DNA of 7,309 nucleotides from Streptomyces sp. NRRL WC-3549 (GCF_000721935.1 NZ_KL585445.1:8888-16196), one strand, 5' to 3'; shown: positions 1-5,382, counted from the stretch's first letter. Notes: generated by a model from the letters alone, not told the origin. Made by a program: numbers and translations.

Positions 1-848
1 CTCCCGGGTACCGCCTGCCGCCGCTCATGCTCAGCGACGACGAGGCGCTGGCCGTGCTGCTCGGACTGGTCGCCGGCCGCCGAGCAGGGCTGACGACGGC
101 ACAGCACACGGCGAACGAGACGGCATCGGCGAAGATCCGGCGGGTGCTGCCCGAGCACATCGCCCGCCGGCTCGGCACACTCCTGGAATCCCTCGCCTTC
201 ACGGAACAGCCCGGCGACTTCGACACCCCGGACGCCGGGGTCCTGCTCACCGTCGCCGATGCGGTGCGCCACCGCCGGCCGGTCTCGATCCGCTACACCG
301 ACCGCGACGGACGGCGCAGCGAACGCACCCTGCTCGCGTACGGCATCGTCGCCCATGGGGGCCGGTGGTACGTCACGGGCAAGGACGACCGGATCGGCGA
401 AGACCGGACCCTACGGCTCGACCGCATCGCGGACGTGCGGACCCTGCCCGGCTCGTTCGAAGCGCCTGACGGCCCCGATCCGGCACAGCGCGTGTTGTCG
501 GCCTTCGCCACGGCCGAGTACCGGTACGAGGTGACCTTGCGGATCCACGGATCAGTCGAGCAGATCCGCGCCCGCCTTCCCGCGAGCGTCGCGAGCCTGG
601 AGGAGCACGAGCCCGCGACGGACCCGGACCCGGCGACCGAGCGCTGGCGGCGCGTCGAGCTGAGGGTGGAGCGGCTCGACTGGTTGCCTCCCGTACTCGC
701 CTCACTCGACCGGCCGTTCTCCATCGAGCGCCCCGACGAACTGCGCGACCTCGTCACCGCGCTCGCCGATCGCCTCGCGTCCTACGCGGGCCGCCCGGCT
801 GCCCGCCCCGTGGGCGATGCCCATCACCGCAAGCAGTCCTCACCCTGA
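1..848 (+). CDS. WYL-domain transcriptional regulator, C-terminal part (5' end outside window)
   Basis: Probable DNA-binding regulator of the YafY/PafC-like group. In these proteins an N-terminal winged helix binds DNA and a WYL domain senses a ligand, often nucleic acid or nucleotide. Only the C-terminal 281 residues are present. The frame is open from base 3, and the first residues (GYRLPPLMLSDDEA) match the linker that follows the HTH in this family, so the ATG at 27 is internal. The WYL domain runs from about base 255 (VADAVRHRRPVSIRY) through HGGRWYVTGKD (about 351-386) to LRLDRIADVR (about 412-441). The signature reads W-Y-V instead of W-Y-L, a conservative change. A WCX-like C-terminal extension follows (YRYEVTLRIHGSVEQI to the end). 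The gene ends one base before a hairpin. The HTH cannot be seen, so DNA binding is inferred from the family. The target genes are unknown. Confidence 0.9.
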   Translation, partial: PGYRLPPLMLSDDEALAVLLGLVAGRRAGLTTAQHTANETASAKIRRVLPEHIARRLGTLLESLAFTEQPGDFDTPDAGVLLTVADAVRHRRPVSIRYTDRDGRRSERTLLAYGIVAHGGRWYVTGKDDRIGEDRTLRLDRIADVRTLPGSFEAPDGPDPAQRVLSAFATAEYRYEVTLRIHGSVEQIRARLPASVASLEEHEPATDPDPATERWRRVELRVERLDWLPPVLASLDRPFSIERPDELRDLVTALADRLASYAGRPAARPVGDAHHRKQSSP

Positions 849-849
849 G

Positions 850-877
850 CAGCCGCACGACGGAGTAGGTGCGGCTG
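850..877 (+). terminator. Hairpin terminator after the WYL regulator
   Basis: Perfect 9-bp inverted repeat, CAGCCGCAC at 850-858 and GTGCGGCTG at 869-877, with a 10-nt loop. It starts one base after the TGA stop. No T-tract follows, which is common for actinomycete terminators. A second small stem (GGGG at 881-884, CCCC at 889-892) lies just downstream and may add to it. Terminator function is inferred from position and stem strength. Confidence 0.6.
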
Positions 878-1018
878 TCGGGGGCTGTCCCCACCGTGCT
901 CGGTGCCCGGAACGGAACCACTGATCAGCGGGGTAGCCGGATGCCCTGGAGGCCCGGTGGTGGCGAAGAATTCCACTCGTCCGAAGCCAGTCGCGGCTTC
1001 CGTCCTCAGGGATCACTC

Positions 1019-1939
1019 ATGGCACGTATCCACCTCCCCCGTCGGCGCGCACACCGCACGATGTCGGGCCTCGCCCTGCTGGCCATGGCCGCCGGTCTCG
1101 TCACGGCCTGCGGCGACGAGGGCTCCGCTCACTCCGACTCGGCCCCATCGGTCTCCGCCTCGTCGGGCCCGGAGGCCGAGCTGAAGCTGCACATGATCAC
1201 CAACAACGGCCACCGGCTCGCCTTCCACGTCACCGAGGGGCAGGGGCCGGCCATCGTCCTGGACGCGGGCGGTGGCAACGACTCCTCCTACTGGAGCGAC
1301 CTCGTTCCCGAGCTCCACGCCTCCACCGGCGCCGAGATCATCACGTACGACCGGGCCGGTCTGGGCCGGAGCGAGCCTGTCGCCGGACCGTGGAAGGTGG
1401 AGAGCGCCGTCAGCGACCTGAAGGCGGGGCTGCAGAAGCTCGGCGTGACCAAGGACGTGATCTTGGTGTCCCACTCGCAGGCCGGTGAGATCGCGACCTA
1501 CTTCGCCAAGGAGAACCCCGCGCTGGTATCCGGCTCCGTGCTCGTCGACGCCAGCCTTCCCCCGCTGTACACGGACGACGAGATAGCGCGCATCGTCGCT
1601 GCCCATCAGCCTGCGGTCGACGCCGCGAAGAAGGAGCCCACCAAGCCGCAGAACAGTCAGTTGATCTCCACGGCGGAGAGCTATGTCCCGATGCACAAGG
1701 CGTATCACCAGGTCTCCTGGCCCGACGCCGTCCCCGCAACCGTCATCGTGTCGGAGAGGACTCCGTTCGACGGGTCACCCGAGGACGCTGAGCTATGGCG
1801 GGAGGCCGCCGCGTCGTTCGCACAGCAAGGGCCGGGCCGGACACTCGTCACCGCGAAGGGGAGCTCGCACGACGTCCCGAAGGACCAGCCGGCCCTCGTG
1901 CTCAAGGAAATCGAGAAGATGGTGGCTGCCCGGGGCTGA
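1019..1939 (+). CDS. Secreted alpha/beta-hydrolase lipoprotein
   Basis: Predicted serine hydrolase of the alpha/beta-hydrolase fold, exported and lipid-anchored outside the membrane; 306 residues. The frame is open from 869, but I chose the ATG at 1019: AGGGA (1008-1012) lies 6 nt upstream, and this start gives a proper signal peptide, with arginines at 8-10 and 13, a hydrophobic stretch at 17-28, then lipobox V-T-A-C with the lipidated Cys at 31. A Ser/Gly/Ala/Pro-rich linker follows. Fold motifs: AGGGN at 83-87 in the oxyanion-loop position (usually HG), DRAGLGRSE from 111, and nucleophile elbow S-H-S-Q-A-G with Ser153 (GxSxG with Ser at its first position). The likely catalytic His284 is in GSSHDVP. 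The acid is unclear, because the strand ATVIVSERTPFDG lacks the textbook Asp placement. Substrate unknown; esterase, peptidase or haloperoxidase-like activity are all possible. It appears monocistronic. Confidence 0.85.
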   Translation: MARIHLPRRRAHRTMSGLALLAMAAGLVTACGDEGSAHSDSAPSVSASSGPEAELKLHMITNNGHRLAFHVTEGQGPAIVLDAGGGNDSSYWSDLVPELHASTGAEIITYDRAGLGRSEPVAGPWKVESAVSDLKAGLQKLGVTKDVILVSHSQAGEIATYFAKENPALVSGSVLVDASLPPLYTDDEIARIVAAHQPAVDAAKKEPTKPQNSQLISTAESYVPMHKAYHQVSWPDAVPATVIVSERTPFDGSPEDAELWREAAASFAQQGPGRTLVTAKGSSHDVPKDQPALVLKEIEKMVAARG

Positions 1940-2111
1940 CGGGCTGCTCCGGCACGTCGTCCTCGCGGAAGCGGATCTGCCCGACGACGCCCTCGGCACC
2001 GGGATGCCGTGCCGGCCGCCCCGGAACGCCCCTGACGGCCGCGGAAAACACGGGGCGGCCGCGGCGGCAACCTGCTAGGAATACGACTTCCCGCCCACAC
2101 GCAAGGACTGG
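1940..2111. other. Intergenic region with GC-rich inverted repeats
   Basis: No gene is seen in these 172 bp. They hold a small hairpin (CGGCAC 1994-1999 with GTGCCG 2009-2014) and a larger 11-bp perfect inverted repeat (CGGCCGCCCCG 2013-2023 with CGGGGCGGCCG 2051-2061, 27-nt interior). The two share bases 2013-2014, so they cannot both form fully. Either could end transcription of the hydrolase gene. TAGGAA at 2076-2081 resembles a -10 box for the Rid gene, but no convincing -35 is visible. CGGCCGCGG also occurs twice as a direct repeat (2036-2044, 2056-2064), probably reflecting base composition. Confidence 0.4.
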
Positions 2112-2531
2112 ATGCACGCCATGCCCCGCGCCGTCACCCTCATCCGCTCCGCCGCCCTGTCCGACGTGGCCGAGTACGCCTACGCCGCCACCGCGCCCGC
2201 CGAGGCACGGCTGATCTTCCTCGCCGGATCGTGCCCGTTGAACGAGGACGGTTCGACGGCGGCCGTGGGTGACTATGCCGGCCAGGCCGCGAAGGCCCTG
2301 GAGAACATGGAGACCGCCCTCGCGGCTGCCGGCGCCGGTCTGGAGGACGTCATCAGTACCCGTGTACTGGTCGCCTCCACGCGGCAGGAGGACCTGGTGA
2401 CCGCCTGGCAGGTCGTCCGGGACGCGTTCGGGGACCACGACGTCCCCAGCACCCTGCTGGGCGTCACCGTGCTCGGCTACCACGACCAGCTCGTGGAGAT
2501 CGAAGGCGTCGCCGCCGTACTCGACTCCTGA
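2112..2531 (+). CDS. Rid-family (YjgF/YER057c/UK114) protein lacking the RidA arginine
   Basis: Small cytoplasmic protein of the Rid family, 139 residues from the ATG at 2112. AAGGA (2103-2107) is 4 nt before this ATG and 13 nt before the alternative ATG at 2121, so 2112 is preferred. Family marks: LIFLAGSCPLN near the N-terminus, QAAKALENMETALAAAGAGLEDVISTRVLV in the middle, and a C-terminal VEIEGVAAV like the IEIEAIAV of RidA. RidA deaminates reactive enamine/imine intermediates using an arginine (Arg105 in E. coli) in a P-A-R-S segment. Here the matching stretch reads V-P-S-T-L-L-G-V, with Ser where Arg is expected. This places it with the arginine-lacking subfamilies (Rid4-Rid7 type), so imine deaminase activity should not be assumed. 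It probably forms a trimer, as the family does. It converges on the next gene with only 16 bp between stops and no clear terminator. Confidence 0.85.
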   Translation: MHAMPRAVTLIRSAALSDVAEYAYAATAPAEARLIFLAGSCPLNEDGSTAAVGDYAGQAAKALENMETALAAAGAGLEDVISTRVLVASTRQEDLVTAWQVVRDAFGDHDVPSTLLGVTVLGYHDQLVEIEGVAAVLDS

Positions 2532-2547
2532 CCTCCCGCGTGCCCGT

Positions 2548-2859
2548 TCAGCTCTGCCCACCGGGCCCGAGCGCGACGAGGCGTTCCCCTCGGCTCACCG
2601 CGACGCGGTGTACGTCCCGAAGCGACTCGGCCATGCGTGCCGCCACATAGCGGAGCTGGACCGGGGTGACGCGCGGGTCGTCCAGCATGTCCGCTACGTG
2701 GCCGAGGAGTTCGTCGGCCATTCCCAGTTGGACGCTCTCCATGTTGTCCGCCAGCCGGGAGACGTAGCCGGTGCCGTCACTGAGCAGGTAACAGGGGTTG
2801 CCGTCCGGGCTCGCCCACGGGAGCAGGCGTCGGGCCTCGGCTGGTGTCTCGTGTCGCAC
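2548..2859 (-). CDS. Small conserved hypothetical protein, divergent from the XRE regulator
   Basis: 103-residue protein of unknown function, read leftwards from a GTG at 2859. CCGGAG (GGAG at 2868-2871 on the complement) lies 8 nt upstream. Visible features: N-terminal METPAEARRLLPW-like opening (MRHETPAEARRLLPW), an S-P-D-G-N-P-C-Y-L-L segment, then a largely helical remainder (ESVQLGMADELLGHVADMLDD, then VQLRYVAARMAESLRDVHRVAVSRGERL). There is no signal peptide, membrane helix or catalytic motif. From memory, similar small proteins recur beside XRE/DUF5753-DUF397 pairs in Streptomyces. Position and the shared control region suggest it belongs to the same module, perhaps as a partner or modulator of the regulator. 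That role is inference. Coding is supported by a plausible start and ribosome binding site, and by a composition like that of a folded protein. Confidence 0.75.
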   Translation of the reverse strand: MRHETPAEARRLLPWASPDGNPCYLLSDGTGYVSRLADNMESVQLGMADELLGHVADMLDDPRVTPVQLRYVAARMAESLRDVHRVAVSRGERLVALGPGGQS

Positions 2860-2993
2860 GTCGTCAACTCCGGTGGTGAGGGTGTCAGCCGTATCTCTCG
2901 CTGTGCAGCGATCTGCACACAGAGTGAGGGGGATCTGACTACGCTCGCCAGAGGGTCGCTGGTGACACGTGGTCCGTCACACGGGAGTTGACG
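2860..2993. promoter_or_regulatory. Divergent control region with palindromic operator candidates
   Basis: This 134-bp gap must hold the promoters of both the XRE gene and the small divergent gene. It contains an 18-bp palindrome, TGTGCAG (2902-2908), CGAT, CTGCACA (2913-2919), close to the middle and suited to a dimeric HTH protein. A second inverted repeat, GTGAC (2962-2966) and GTCAC (2976-2980), flanks a CACGTG core at 2966-2971. At the edges, TCGTCAACTCC (2861-2871) is the exact reverse complement of GGAGTTGACGA (2984-2994), so each ribosome binding site sits in one arm of an 11-bp inverted repeat. TACGCT at 2940-2945 is a possible -10 box for the XRE gene; no good -35 was found. Autoregulation is inferred. 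Confidence 0.6.
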
Positions 2994-3791
2994 ATGAGTA
3001 ATATCTATGGTGATTGGTTGCGGGCGCAGCGCGAGACGGCGGGACTGACGCAACAGCAGTTGGCGGACATGGCGATCATGACGCGGTCCCACATCTCCCA
3101 CATCGAGGCGGGACGGCGGGTGCCGTCCCGGGAGGACGCGCGCAGGCTGGACCGGGCCCTCGGCACCGGGGACGTGTTGAGCAGCTTTCTGCCGAGGCAG
3201 GACGACGTTGCGGTCGCCGACTACTTCGAGGCGGCTCGGCAACTGGAACAGCAGGCCGTGATGATCCGGGAGTTCGCCCTGTCGTTCGTCCCAGGCATTC
3301 TCCAAACGGAGAAGTACGCCCGCGCCGTGCTGAGCACAGCTTTCCCTCCGGTGAGCGAGGAGGAGTGTGACAGGCTCGTGGTCACACGGCTGGAACGGGC
3401 AAAGATCCTCGAGAACCCGGTGCGACCCGTGGTCTGGGTCCTGCTCGACGAAGCGGTACTGCGGCGCACAGTCGGCGGATTCGACGTCATGGCACAACAG
3501 ATCATGCATCTCGTGCGACTCGTGGAATCAGGTCGAGTACGCGTGTACGTACTGCCGTTCGGTCTTGGCGTGCACACTCTGATGCAGGGCATGCTCACCC
3601 TGATGCGTTTCGATGACCAGCCACCCGTGGCTTACTCGGAAGGTATTCAGGTCGGAAAGGTGCACGACTCCCCCGCGATGGTCGATCGACTGCTCGGCGC
3701 ATACGATCTGGCGCTGGGCGACGCCATACCGCTCAGGGAGTCACTGACTCTGCTGAGGACGACCGCGAAGGAATACGGACATCGTGACTGA
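2994..3791 (+). CDS. XRE-family HTH regulator with DUF5753 (WhiJ/Scr1-like)
   Basis: Cytoplasmic DNA-binding regulator, 265 residues. The frame opens at a TTG (2988), but the ATG at 2994 is chosen because GGGAG (2983-2987) lies 6 nt before it; the TTG directly follows that site and cannot use it. An XRE/Cro-CI helix-turn-helix occupies about residues 5-57 (LRAQRETAGLTQQQLADMA, then SHISHIEAGRRVPS). A DUF5753 domain fills about 75-255 and includes the diagnostic VPGILQTEKYARAVL, with later VVWVLLDEAVLRR and VYVLPFG segments. This architecture is that of WhiJ and its many Streptomyces paralogues, which usually pair with DUF397 proteins and act in development or antibiotic control. The DUF397 gene overlaps its 3' end by 8 nt, so the two are translationally coupled. 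The first codons are unusually AT-rich (AGT AAT ATC TAT GGT GAT), as often seen at starts. Ligand or partner and targets are unknown. Confidence 0.93.
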   Translation: MSNIYGDWLRAQRETAGLTQQQLADMAIMTRSHISHIEAGRRVPSREDARRLDRALGTGDVLSSFLPRQDDVAVADYFEAARQLEQQAVMIREFALSFVPGILQTEKYARAVLSTAFPPVSEEECDRLVVTRLERAKILENPVRPVVWVLLDEAVLRRTVGGFDVMAQQIMHLVRLVESGRVRVYVLPFGLGVHTLMQGMLTLMRFDDQPPVAYSEGIQVGKVHDSPAMVDRLLGAYDLALGDAIPLRESLTLLRTTAKEYGHRD

Positions 3792-4005
3792 ACCTACCCT
3801 GCCGGACGTGTCCGCAGCTGCCGGCTGGCGCACGTCCTCGTACAGCGGGAACGAAGGTGGAAGCTGCCTCGAAGTCCTGGACGGCCACCCGACCGCCGTC
3901 CCCGTCCGCGACTCCAAGGTGCCTTCCGGGCCGGCCCTCCTCATCCCCGCCGCCAGTTGGACGTCCTTCGTCTCCGCCCTCAAGGCGGACCGGCTCAGCC
4001 CCTGA
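3784..4005 (+). CDS. DUF397 protein (Scr2-like partner of the XRE regulator)
   Basis: Small 73-residue DUF397 protein. It starts at a GTG inside the end of the XRE gene: GTGACTGA at 3784-3791 contains both this start and that gene's stop, so translation is probably coupled. The family pattern is complete: W-R-T-S-S-Y-S (residues 15-21), EGGSCLEV, VPVRDSK, GP-LL-P, then W-T-S-F-V-S-A-LK near the C-terminus. As I recall it, an XRE/DUF397 pair of S. coelicolor (SCO4441/SCO4442, Scr1/Scr2) has been described as toxin-antitoxin-like, the DUF397 member being harmful unless its XRE partner is present. WhiJ loci have the same layout. Whether this copy is toxic is unknown. Full length, with no sign of damage. 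Confidence 0.93.
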   Translation: MTEPTLPDVSAAAGWRTSSYSGNEGGSCLEVLDGHPTAVPVRDSKVPSGPALLIPAASWTSFVSALKADRLSP

Positions 4006-4015
4006 ACGACACGGG

Positions 4016-4038
4016 GACGCGGCAACGGGCCGGGCGTC
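4016..4038. terminator. Weak hairpin between convergent genes
   Basis: GACGC (4016-4020) and GCGTC (4034-4038) form a 5-bp stem with a 13-nt loop in the 36-bp gap between the DUF397 stop and the converging DUF5713 stop. It could act as a weak bidirectional terminator. The stem is short, so it may be chance in GC-rich DNA. Confidence 0.25.
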
Positions 4039-4041
4039 GCC

Positions 4042-4383
4042 TCACCACTCCCTGGGGGCGATGAGCTGTTCCACGTCCGCCTCCGCGAAGCCGTACGCCG
4101 TGGCGACGAGCCAGAAGTCCTCGGCTATCTCCTCCCGGGCGGCCGTCTCGATCTCGCTTCCGGCCGCCTCGAACTCGGCTTCCAGCGCGTTGAACTCCTC
4201 CGTCGCCGCGTGCGTCAGCACGTACAGCGCCGCGAGGTCGGCGGGCTGCCGGGCCTCGATGGTCTCGCAGAGGCGGACCAGGACGGCTCTGCCCCGGTCC
4301 ACCACGTGGTCAGGGAAGTACGCGTCGTCGTAGAGGCCCTGGAGGAAGGCGTGCCGCCTCATCCGCTCGTTCGTGATGGCCAT
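4042..4383 (-). CDS. DUF5713 family protein
   Basis: 113-residue protein of a family with no known function. The frame extends upstream to a TTG at 4446, but the ATG at 4383 is chosen: GGGGGAG (complement of 4388-4394) is 4 nt before it, and the protein then opens MAITNERMRRHAFL, which matches my memory of the family's N-terminus. Other recognisable segments are LYDDAYFPDHVVDRG, LVRLCETIEARQPADLAALYVLTHAATEEFN, and a C-terminal EIAEDFWLVATAYGFAEADVEQLIAPREW-like block. It is rich in Glu and Ala, mostly helical, and has no signal peptide or membrane segment. It is transcribed towards the DUF397 gene, 36 bp between stops, and appears monocistronic. Nothing ties it to the XRE/DUF397 pair except position. 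Confidence 0.85.
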   Translation of the reverse strand: MAITNERMRRHAFLQGLYDDAYFPDHVVDRGRAVLVRLCETIEARQPADLAALYVLTHAATEEFNALEAEFEAAGSEIETAAREEIAEDFWLVATAYGFAEADVEQLIAPREW

Positions 4384-4538
4384 GGTGCTCCCCCGCCGTC
4401 CCGCTCGGTGATCCGTCGTCCCGATCCTGCACCACGCCACTGACAACGCCCCGCTCCCGCCGGGTCAGGGCGTCCGCTCCGTGTGGAACTCGACCGGCCA
4501 CCGGGGGCAGTACCACACGGGCGTCGGCGGCACCGAGC

Positions 4539-4579
4539 GGTCCGGCCCCTTCCGGCCGTTCACCGGGAGGGGCCGGACC
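4539..4579 (-). terminator. Strong hairpin downstream of the Asp23 gene
   Basis: A 17-pair stem, 4539-4555 with 4563-4579, with one G-U pair and a 7-nt loop (4556-4562). The outer 12 bp are perfect (GGTCCGGCCCCT with AGGGGCCGGACC). It begins about 40 nt past the Asp23 stop on the minus strand and lies before the DUF5713 gene, so it most likely ends the Asp23 transcript and insulates DUF5713. No U-tract is present. The remainder of 4384-4618 shows no gene. Confidence 0.7.
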
Positions 4580-4618
4580 TCGCACGGCGGCTGTCCCGCC
4601 CCGCGACCTGCGCCTGAC

Positions 4619-5065
4619 TCACCGCACGCGTGAGGAGCGGTCCCCGTCGTCCTCGTCATCGTCGTCGGGGACGTGGACGTCGAAGACGTTGATGTTGATC
4701 TCGACGACGTCCAGTCCGGTCATCGATTCCACGGCGTCCTTCACCTGGGACCTGATCCGGTCGGCGAGTTCGTGGATCGGAACGCCGTACTCCACCTCCA
4801 CGTCGACGTCGATGGCCGCTTCCTTCTCGCCGACCTCCACCTTGACGACGCGCCCCGCTCCCGAGGAACCGGATTTGCGGCCGGTGACGGCTCCCACCGC
4901 CTTCGCCGGCCCCCGGCCCACCGAGTGGACGCCGTCGGTCTCGCGGACGGCGATTCCCGCGATGGTGGCCACCACACCGTCGGCGATGGTGGTCGTGCCG
5001 CGCGTGGCCTTACCCGCGTTCCTGTCTGCCGGTGAACTTCCGCCCAGGGTTCCAGCATCAGCCAT
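4619..5065 (-). CDS. Asp23/Gls24 family envelope stress response protein
   Basis: 148-residue member of the Asp23/Gls24 (alkaline shock protein) family, which in Firmicutes is held at the membrane and linked to cell-envelope stress. The frame is open to 5128, but the ATG at 5065 is chosen because GAGG (complement of 5071-5074) is 5 nt upstream. Residues 1-22 form a polar leader (Ala, Gly, Ser, Asp). The Asp23 domain spans about 23-130: GTTTIADGVVATIAGIAVRE, DGVHSVGRG, VKVEVGEKEAAIDVDVEVEYG, then IRSQVKDAVESMTGLDVVEINI. The tail is strongly acidic (six of seven residues Asp or Glu around DDDDEDD) and ends RSSRVR. There is no membrane helix, so anchoring would need a partner such as AmaP. No such partner is encoded in this window. 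It looks monocistronic, with a hairpin behind it. Its role in actinomycetes is poorly defined. Confidence 0.9.
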   Translation of the reverse strand: MADAGTLGGSSPADRNAGKATRGTTTIADGVVATIAGIAVRETDGVHSVGRGPAKAVGAVTGRKSGSSGAGRVVKVEVGEKEAAIDVDVEVEYGVPIHELADRIRSQVKDAVESMTGLDVVEININVFDVHVPDDDDEDDGDRSSRVR

Positions 5066-5330
5066 GACTGCCTCACAGAGAATTGTCGCGACGAGGCGGA
5101 TCGCACCCTCGTCAGCTCCTCGTTCCACTGTGCGACCGTCCGGCGCCGTCCGCCATTGGAGTCAGCGCGACGGCTCCACGGTGACGCCGTCGTACCGTGC
5201 GGAGCCCCTGCGCGACCGGCTCCCGGCCACGCGCACCCCGCCCGGCAGGGCGCGCCGCGTACCGGAGCAGCACGGCGCACCGGCGTGCTCGGCATCACCC
5301 TGGACAGCCGCCGTGACCCCCGGGTAACTT
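5066..5330. other. Gene-free stretch between Asp23 and the acyl-CoA dehydrogenase promoter
   Basis: About 265 bp in which I can support no gene. It must carry the Asp23 promoter, reading leftwards, but no convincing -10/-35 pair was found. A 6-bp hairpin, AGCACG (5269-5274) with CGTGCT (5284-5289), has no obvious role. The open frames crossing it are rich in Pro, Arg, Ala and Ser, without recognisable domains. Confidence 0.4.
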
Positions 5331-5359
5331 TTGACCAGGGCTGAGCAAGCGCTTAGACA
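5331..5359 (+). promoter_or_regulatory. Promoter of the acyl-CoA dehydrogenase operon
   Basis: TTGACC at 5331-5336 and TAGACA at 5354-5359 are separated by 17 bp. The -35 matches the housekeeping consensus at five of six positions and the -10 fits the actinomycete TAGRRT-like form moderately. Transcription would start near 5366, giving a leader of about 50 nt before the GTG start. The spacing and position ahead of a strong ribosome binding site support it; no start-site data are available. Confidence 0.6.
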
Positions 5360-5367
5360 TGCGCTTG
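5341..5367. promoter_or_regulatory. TetR-type operator inside the dehydrogenase promoter
   Basis: CTGAGCAAGCGCTTAG (5341-5356) is a 16-bp palindrome of form CTnAGCnnnnGCTnAG. It sits between the -35 and -10 boxes and overlaps the latter. A second symmetry overlaps it: CAAGCGC (5346-5352) and GCGCTTG (5361-5367), a perfect 7-bp inverted repeat with 8-bp spacing. Palindromes of this kind upstream of actinomycete acyl-CoA genes are typically bound by TetR-family repressors that release DNA on binding acyl-CoA. The repressor is not encoded in this window, so its identity is inference. Confidence 0.6.
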
Positions 5368-5382
5368 GACGCCGCACCCCGA

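Noticed and set aside
909..936. ECF-type or stress-sigma promoter ahead of the hydrolase gene (GGAAC copies at 909-913 and 914-918, GGGTAG at 931-936)
   Set aside because: The -35-like GGAAC has no matching -10 at the right distance, and GGGTAG has no partner upstream. It was not strong enough to list as a feature.
869..1018. Extended N-terminus for the hydrolase gene from the ATG at 869
   Set aside because: It would put 50 unstructured residues ahead of a good signal peptide and lipobox. The ATG at 1019 has its own ribosome binding site, and the ATG at 869 falls inside the terminator hairpin of the previous gene.
2036..2064. Direct repeat CGGCCGCGG as a possible binding site
   Set aside because: The units are pure G and C in a very GC-rich gap and also take part in other symmetries. 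Chance is the simpler explanation.
2694..3509. Minus-strand open frame of 271 codons overlapping the XRE gene
   Set aside because: It runs antisense to the HTH and DUF5753 domains and across the divergent control region, and its product shows no family features.
4689..5327. Long + strand open frame of 212 codons opposite Asp23
   Set aside because: It is antisense to a clear Asp23 domain. The product is Ser/Thr/Pro/Arg-rich with no family resemblance, and the frame is open because of GC bias.
5180..5327. Small + strand gene from a GTG at 5180
   Set aside because: The product would be a 48-residue Pro/Arg/Ala-rich peptide with no convincing ribosome binding site and no recognisable motif.
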